A stretch of DNA of 64,000 bases from Kibdelosporangium aridum (GTDB lineage Bacteria; Actinomycetota; Actinomycetes; Mycobacteriales; Pseudonocardiaceae): the NCBI RefSeq assembly GCF_900176515.1, contig NZ_FWXV01000001.1:2139830-2203829 (forward strand). Reading direction: 5' to 3'. Positions 61,392 through 64,000 of this stretch are shown here, in pieces. A program made the translations under genes and the position numbers. Within the stretch, counting starts at the first letter, position 1. Each line of letters begins with the position of its first letter. The notes under the pieces are model-generated. The model saw nothing but the letters and a program-made list of their open reading frames with translations. It ran no database searches and had not been told where the DNA came from.

Positions 61392-62347
61392 GAAGCACTC
61401 CACCAGTTGAGGACTCGCGTCGCGTACAACGTCAACCACTTCGAAGGCTCACCTGCGGGCACGTCTTCCTCGAACCACACCTGCCCTGGTGGCCGGCCAG
61501 CCTGCAGCCACGTGCCGTCTGCCTGCCGGGCCGCACGGATCAACGAGATCGCATCAGACATCCGTGGGTCTGGCCGCACGCCGTCGAACACCGCCGCCTG
61601 GCGGAAGTAGTCGGCCGCGTTGAGCACGTTGTAGCGCCAGCGGAACGGGTAGCCGAAGTGGTCGATCCACGGCCCCACCGGCTCACCCGTCGACAGGCGG
61701 CGGAAAAGCCCGCGCTGCAACAGGTATTCCTCACCTGAACGCCGGACGGCACGCGTCGCCGGGGTGCCTCCGGTCGCGATGTCGTAGGCGAGCAATCCCT
61801 TGAGGGAGTTCAGCGTCGAATGGAACGACGACCGTTTCGAGCCTTCCACCCATTCGCAGTTCCATCCGCCGTCGGCCAGCTGATGCTCCACGAACCAGTC
61901 GGCGATGCCAGTGACGTCCGCGCCGAGCCACAGGCCGTTCGCGAGCGTCCACGCGTTGATGCAGCAGTCGACCTCGCCACCCCAGTACGGCAGGTCGTCG
62001 TACTCCCAACGGCTGTTCTGAGCGATCAGGTCGGCCGTGCCTTTGAGGACCGCAGGGTCAAGCCCCCATTCCCGCAGGGAGTTCAGCGTCCACGTGGTCG
62101 CCATCCAGGGCTGCCCGGTCTGTTCGATGGTGGCGAAGTCGAAGCCCGCGGGGAAGAACGCACCGCCCGCCCATTGGCCGTCGGCGTCCTGCAGGGCCAG
62201 CAGACGGGCACCGAACCCTTCGGTCCCGATCCGCGCTCTTGTCGCCTCCCATATCTCGGCTGGCTCGCCGACGAGATCACGCTCGGCTTGCCACCGTAAC
62301 GCCGGATCGGAATCGCGGAGCCACGCGTGCACGTCCTCAATCCCCAT
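61388..62347 (-). CDS. Squalene-cyclase/prenyltransferase-like alpha/alpha-toroid protein
   Basis: 319 residues with repeated QxxDGxW-like motifs: LLALQDADGQWAGGAFF, EHQLADGGWNCEW and ARQADGTWLQAG. It has helical repeats between them and an HFGYPFRWRYNVLNAADYF segment. The fold is that of terpene cyclases and prenyltransferase beta subunits, but the DxDD cyclase motif is absent and the length is half that of a cyclase. Probably a stand-alone toroid enzyme or binding protein. First gene of the four-gene operon. Confidence 0.85.
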   Translation of the reverse strand: MGIEDVHAWLRDSDPALRWQAERDLVGEPAEIWEATRARIGTEGFGARLLALQDADGQWAGGAFFPAGFDFATIEQTGQPWMATTWTLNSLREWGLDPAVLKGTADLIAQNSRWEYDDLPYWGGEVDCCINAWTLANGLWLGADVTGIADWFVEHQLADGGWNCEWVEGSKRSSFHSTLNSLKGLLAYDIATGGTPATRAVRRSGEEYLLQRGLFRRLSTGEPVGPWIDHFGYPFRWRYNVLNAADYFRQAAVFDGVRPDPRMSDAISLIRAARQADGTWLQAGRPPGQVWFEEDVPAGEPSKWLTLYATRVLNWWSAS

Positions 62348-62426
62348 GGCGCGACCCTAGCGACGCTTGCCCTGCGACGGCAGCCTGGTCCTGGTTGTCA
62401 CCGGCGTGATCGCCTTCAACGCGTGG

Positions 62427-62717
62427 TCAGGTCGACGCGCGCCGGTCCGTGTGCCCGAGGTCCCTGTCGGGGGCGATCCGGTCCCGCACCAGACGCTTGA
62501 GCTCGGCGAGCTCAGGGAAACCGCCCTGCTCCGCACGTGACCACAGCGTGTCACCGTCGAGCCGGACGTCGAAGACACCGCCCGTCCCGGGGATCAACGC
62601 GACCTCGCCGAGTTCGACGGTGAAGGTGGTCAGCAGTTCCTGTGCGGTCCACCCCGCGCGCAACAGCCAGCGGCACTGGGTGCAGTACTCGATCTCAAGG
62701 CGAGGCTGCCGGGTCAT
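62427..62717 (-). CDS. SelT/SelW/SelH-family redox protein (Rdx)
   Basis: 96 residues from ATG at 62717. It opens with strand LEIEYCTQCRWLLRA, where Cys-x-x-Cys replaces the selenocysteine pair, and continues EVALIPGTGGVFDVRLDGDTLWSR and GGFPELAELKRLVRD, the complete Rdx pattern. A small thioredoxin-fold protein of unknown partner. The open frame upstream runs into the enoyl-CoA hydratase promoter and was rejected. Confidence 0.9.
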   Translation of the reverse strand: MTRQPRLEIEYCTQCRWLLRAGWTAQELLTTFTVELGEVALIPGTGGVFDVRLDGDTLWSRAEQGGFPELAELKRLVRDRIAPDRDLGHTDRRAST

Positions 62718-62778
62718 GCTGATCAGTATGAAGCGCGGCTCACACACGCGCCGCACCCCCGTGCGCCAAGATGGGTCA

Positions 62779-63513
62779 ATGATCGAGGTGACTGACCACA
62801 ACGGCGTGGCGATCCTGTCGCTGAGCCACGGTCCGGTGAACGCGCTGGACCTGGAGATCCTGACCGAGCTGCCGAACGTGTTGGCACAGGTCGCCGACGC
62901 CCGCGCGGTGGTGCTGACCGGCGCGGGCAGGTGCTTCTCCGCGGGGGTGGACCTGAAGCGGATCATCGACGGCGGCGCCGGCTACGCCCAGGAGTTCATC
63001 CCAGCGCTCAGCACCGCGGCTTTCGCCTGGTTCACGCACCCCAAACCGACCGTCGCCGCGGTCAACGGCCACGCGCTCGCTGGTGGATGTGTCCTCGCCG
63101 CGGCCGCGGATGTGACGCTGATGTCCGGCGGTACGATCGGGCTCACCGAACTGGCCGCCGGAGTGCCCTTTCCGACCGTACCGCTGGAGATCATGCGGCA
63201 CGCATCCGCCGCAGTCTCATCGCTTGTCCTGACAGCGAAGACAATCAGCCCAGCCGATGCGGCCGCCATCGGCCTGGTCGACCGGGCCGTCATCCCCGAG
63301 GACCTGATGACTGTCGCGCTCGGCCAAGCGGAGAAACTCGCCACGGTCGCGGCGGAAGTCTATGCACTGAGCAAGAAGCAGCTCCAGCAACCGGCAGTGC
63401 AGCGCATCGAGTCGTTGCGTGCCCTCGACGATCCAGCTGTGATCGAGATCTGGTCCGCGGAGTCCACACGCGACTTCCTGGTCGAGTTCATGGCTTCGCT
63501 CGGCCGCAAGTAG
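62779..63513 (+). CDS. Enoyl-CoA hydratase/isomerase (crotonase family)
   Basis: 244 residues from ATG at 62779. Crotonase core: AVVLTGAGRCFSAGVDLKR (oxyanion/CoA site), AAVNGHALAGGCVLAAAADV (second oxyanion Gly) and LTELAAGVPFP. The first catalytic Glu position of hydratases is not clearly kept (GHALAGGCVLAAAA), so isomerase or other CoA chemistry is possible. Monocistronic, divergent from the Rdx gene. Confidence 0.9.
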   Translation: MIEVTDHNGVAILSLSHGPVNALDLEILTELPNVLAQVADARAVVLTGAGRCFSAGVDLKRIIDGGAGYAQEFIPALSTAAFAWFTHPKPTVAAVNGHALAGGCVLAAAADVTLMSGGTIGLTELAAGVPFPTVPLEIMRHASAAVSSLVLTAKTISPADAAAIGLVDRAVIPEDLMTVALGQAEKLATVAAEVYALSKKQLQQPAVQRIESLRALDDPAVIEIWSAESTRDFLVEFMASLGRK

Positions 63514-63584
63514 ACCGGACTGGTCGCTGACCGCCGAGGCGGTGAAGCAGCTGTACACCTCCGGCCGAACGGCAGGTCACCCAC

Positions 63585-63620
63585 GGTGGCCCGGCATCGC
63601 TTTGGCGGTGCCGGGCCACC
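63585..63620. terminator. Hairpin terminator
   Basis: Perfect 12-bp arms GGTGGCCCGGCA (63585-63596) and TGCCGGGCCACC (63609-63620). It lies 71 bp beyond the enoyl-CoA hydratase stop and directly behind the leftward coding remnant, so it could end transcription from either side. Confidence 0.7.
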
Positions 63621-63623
63621 GGC

Positions 63624-63695
63624 TCACCGGTTCCGAAGTGAACGGAACGCGGCACGGATCTCCCGGCTGAACAGCTCCGGCTCCTCCCATGGCTC
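63624..63695 (-). pseudogene. Possible C-terminal remnant of a gene cut by the IS110 element
   Basis: Leftward, a protein-like tail (EPWEEPELFSREIRAAFRSL, then RNR) ends in TGA at 63626-63624, 4 bp before a terminator. It has no start and is preceded by the end of the transposase gene. It may be the tail of an interrupted gene whose front lies beyond the element; too short to name, and chance is possible. Confidence 0.3.
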
Positions 63696-63704
63696 CCCTT
63701 TATG

Positions 63705-64000
63705 TCAAGAGGCGGCTGGGAAGTGGGGGTTAGGCTGGGTTGTGGTGGGTCCGGGTTGTGGCTTGTCCGAAGAGCCGATGTCCGGGGGTAGGTCGGTCAC
63801 GCTGGACTGGCGAGTCGTCCCGGAGTGCCCTCCCGGGCCTGCCGCTTGCCTGGTCTGCTGGTCGTGCACCATCCGGCGATAAACCACATTGGATAGTCGT
63901 CGTTTGAGTGCGCGCATGGCTTCCATCGAGGTCTTGCCCGCGGCCTTCTTCGCATCGAAGTAGACACGGCCTGGAGTGGCGTTGCGCAGCTGAACGGCAG
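63705..64000 (-). CDS. IS110-family transposase, C-terminal part (rest outside window)
   Basis: 98 C-terminal residues are visible, running leftward from the window edge to TGA at 63707-63705. AVQLRNATPGRVYFDAKKAA followed by GKTSMEAMRALKRRLSNVVY is the closing part of IS110-type DEDD/Ser transposases; a Gly/Pro/Thr-rich tail follows. The catalytic N-terminal part lies beyond 64000, so I cannot say if it is intact. IS110 elements have no or short terminal repeats, so the left end, somewhere near 63690-63704, cannot be fixed from sequence alone. Confidence 0.85.
   Translation of the reverse strand, partial: AVQLRNATPGRVYFDAKKAAGKTSMEAMRALKRRLSNVVYRRMVHDQQTRQAAGPGGHSGTTRQSSVTDLPPDIGSSDKPQPGPTTTQPNPHFPAAS

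Overview
The window is high-GC DNA with pervasive GTG/ATG starts, 4-bp ATGA/GTGA start-stop overlaps and many secreted or regulatory genes. It is most consistent with a filamentous actinomycete of the Pseudonocardiales/Streptomyces type. That assignment is inferred from style and families (SARP, HelD, F420-dependent oxidoreductase, WD40 Ser/Thr kinase, P450-rich NRPS/PKS cluster); no rRNA or tRNA is present to confirm it.

Layout. 1-1858 (-): 3'-truncated secreted discoidin/CARDB protein, probably a glycoside hydrolase. 2000-6858 (-): a tightly overlapping six-gene operon of four envelope proteins with copper-handling features followed by a NarL-type two-component system. 6930-8738: two tandem dihydrofolate-reductase-like genes divergent from a TetR gene with duplicated operators. 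8776-10270: a lipoprotein and a secreted double-psi-barrel-like protein. 10267-15786: a SARP/NB-ARC regulator divergent from a cassette encoding a 68-residue eight-cysteine peptide, a MauD/TlpA-like thioredoxin, an ABC exporter, an S26 signal peptidase and a MauE-like membrane protein. I read this as a dedicated pathway for making, oxidatively folding, processing and exporting a disulfide-rich peptide, and it is the best candidate here for an undescribed system. 15791-22490: a small antitoxin-like protein and a metal-homeostasis block (P1B-4 ATPase with NmtR/KmtR-like ArsR repressor, His-rich CDF transporter, paired CNNM/CorC-type CBS proteins with an 18-codon leader ORF). 22492-32066: a hydrolase, a signalling group (anchored protein, trypsin-like protein with a degenerate triad, FHA protein, giant kinase-STAND-WD40 protein), an SRPBCC-Rossmann protein and an aldo/keto reductase.

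32094-50197 (possibly to 51313) is a compact hybrid NRPS-PKS biosynthetic cluster. It holds a divergent thioesterase/P450 pair; a stand-alone condensation domain and stand-alone carrier; a T-C-A-T NRPS with a valine-like specificity code; a P450 lacking ExxR; a KS-AT-ACP-TE PKS; an MFS exporter; a second P450 with a Glu-to-Lys I-helix change; a second type II thioesterase; an SDR; and an A-T protein with a Thr-like code and a truncated condensation domain. The genes are nearly all translationally coupled behind one good promoter (34342-34370). The product is probably a small acyl/amino-acyl-Val-ketide with a separately built modified amino acid; I cannot name it.

51416-63513: a secreted M28 aminopeptidase, a P-loop kinase-like protein, HelD, a secreted GH2-CBM42 glycosidase behind a LacI-type palindrome, a DMT-type membrane protein, a four-gene overlapping operon (toroid protein, F420/LLM oxidoreductase, isochorismatase-like, NUDIX), a SelT/W/H-like protein and an enoyl-CoA hydratase. 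The window ends in the C-terminal part of an IS110-family transposase (63705->64000) next to what may be the tail of an interrupted gene. Gene-free stretches over 300 bp: only 34091-34415, which holds the divergent promoters of the biosynthetic cluster.
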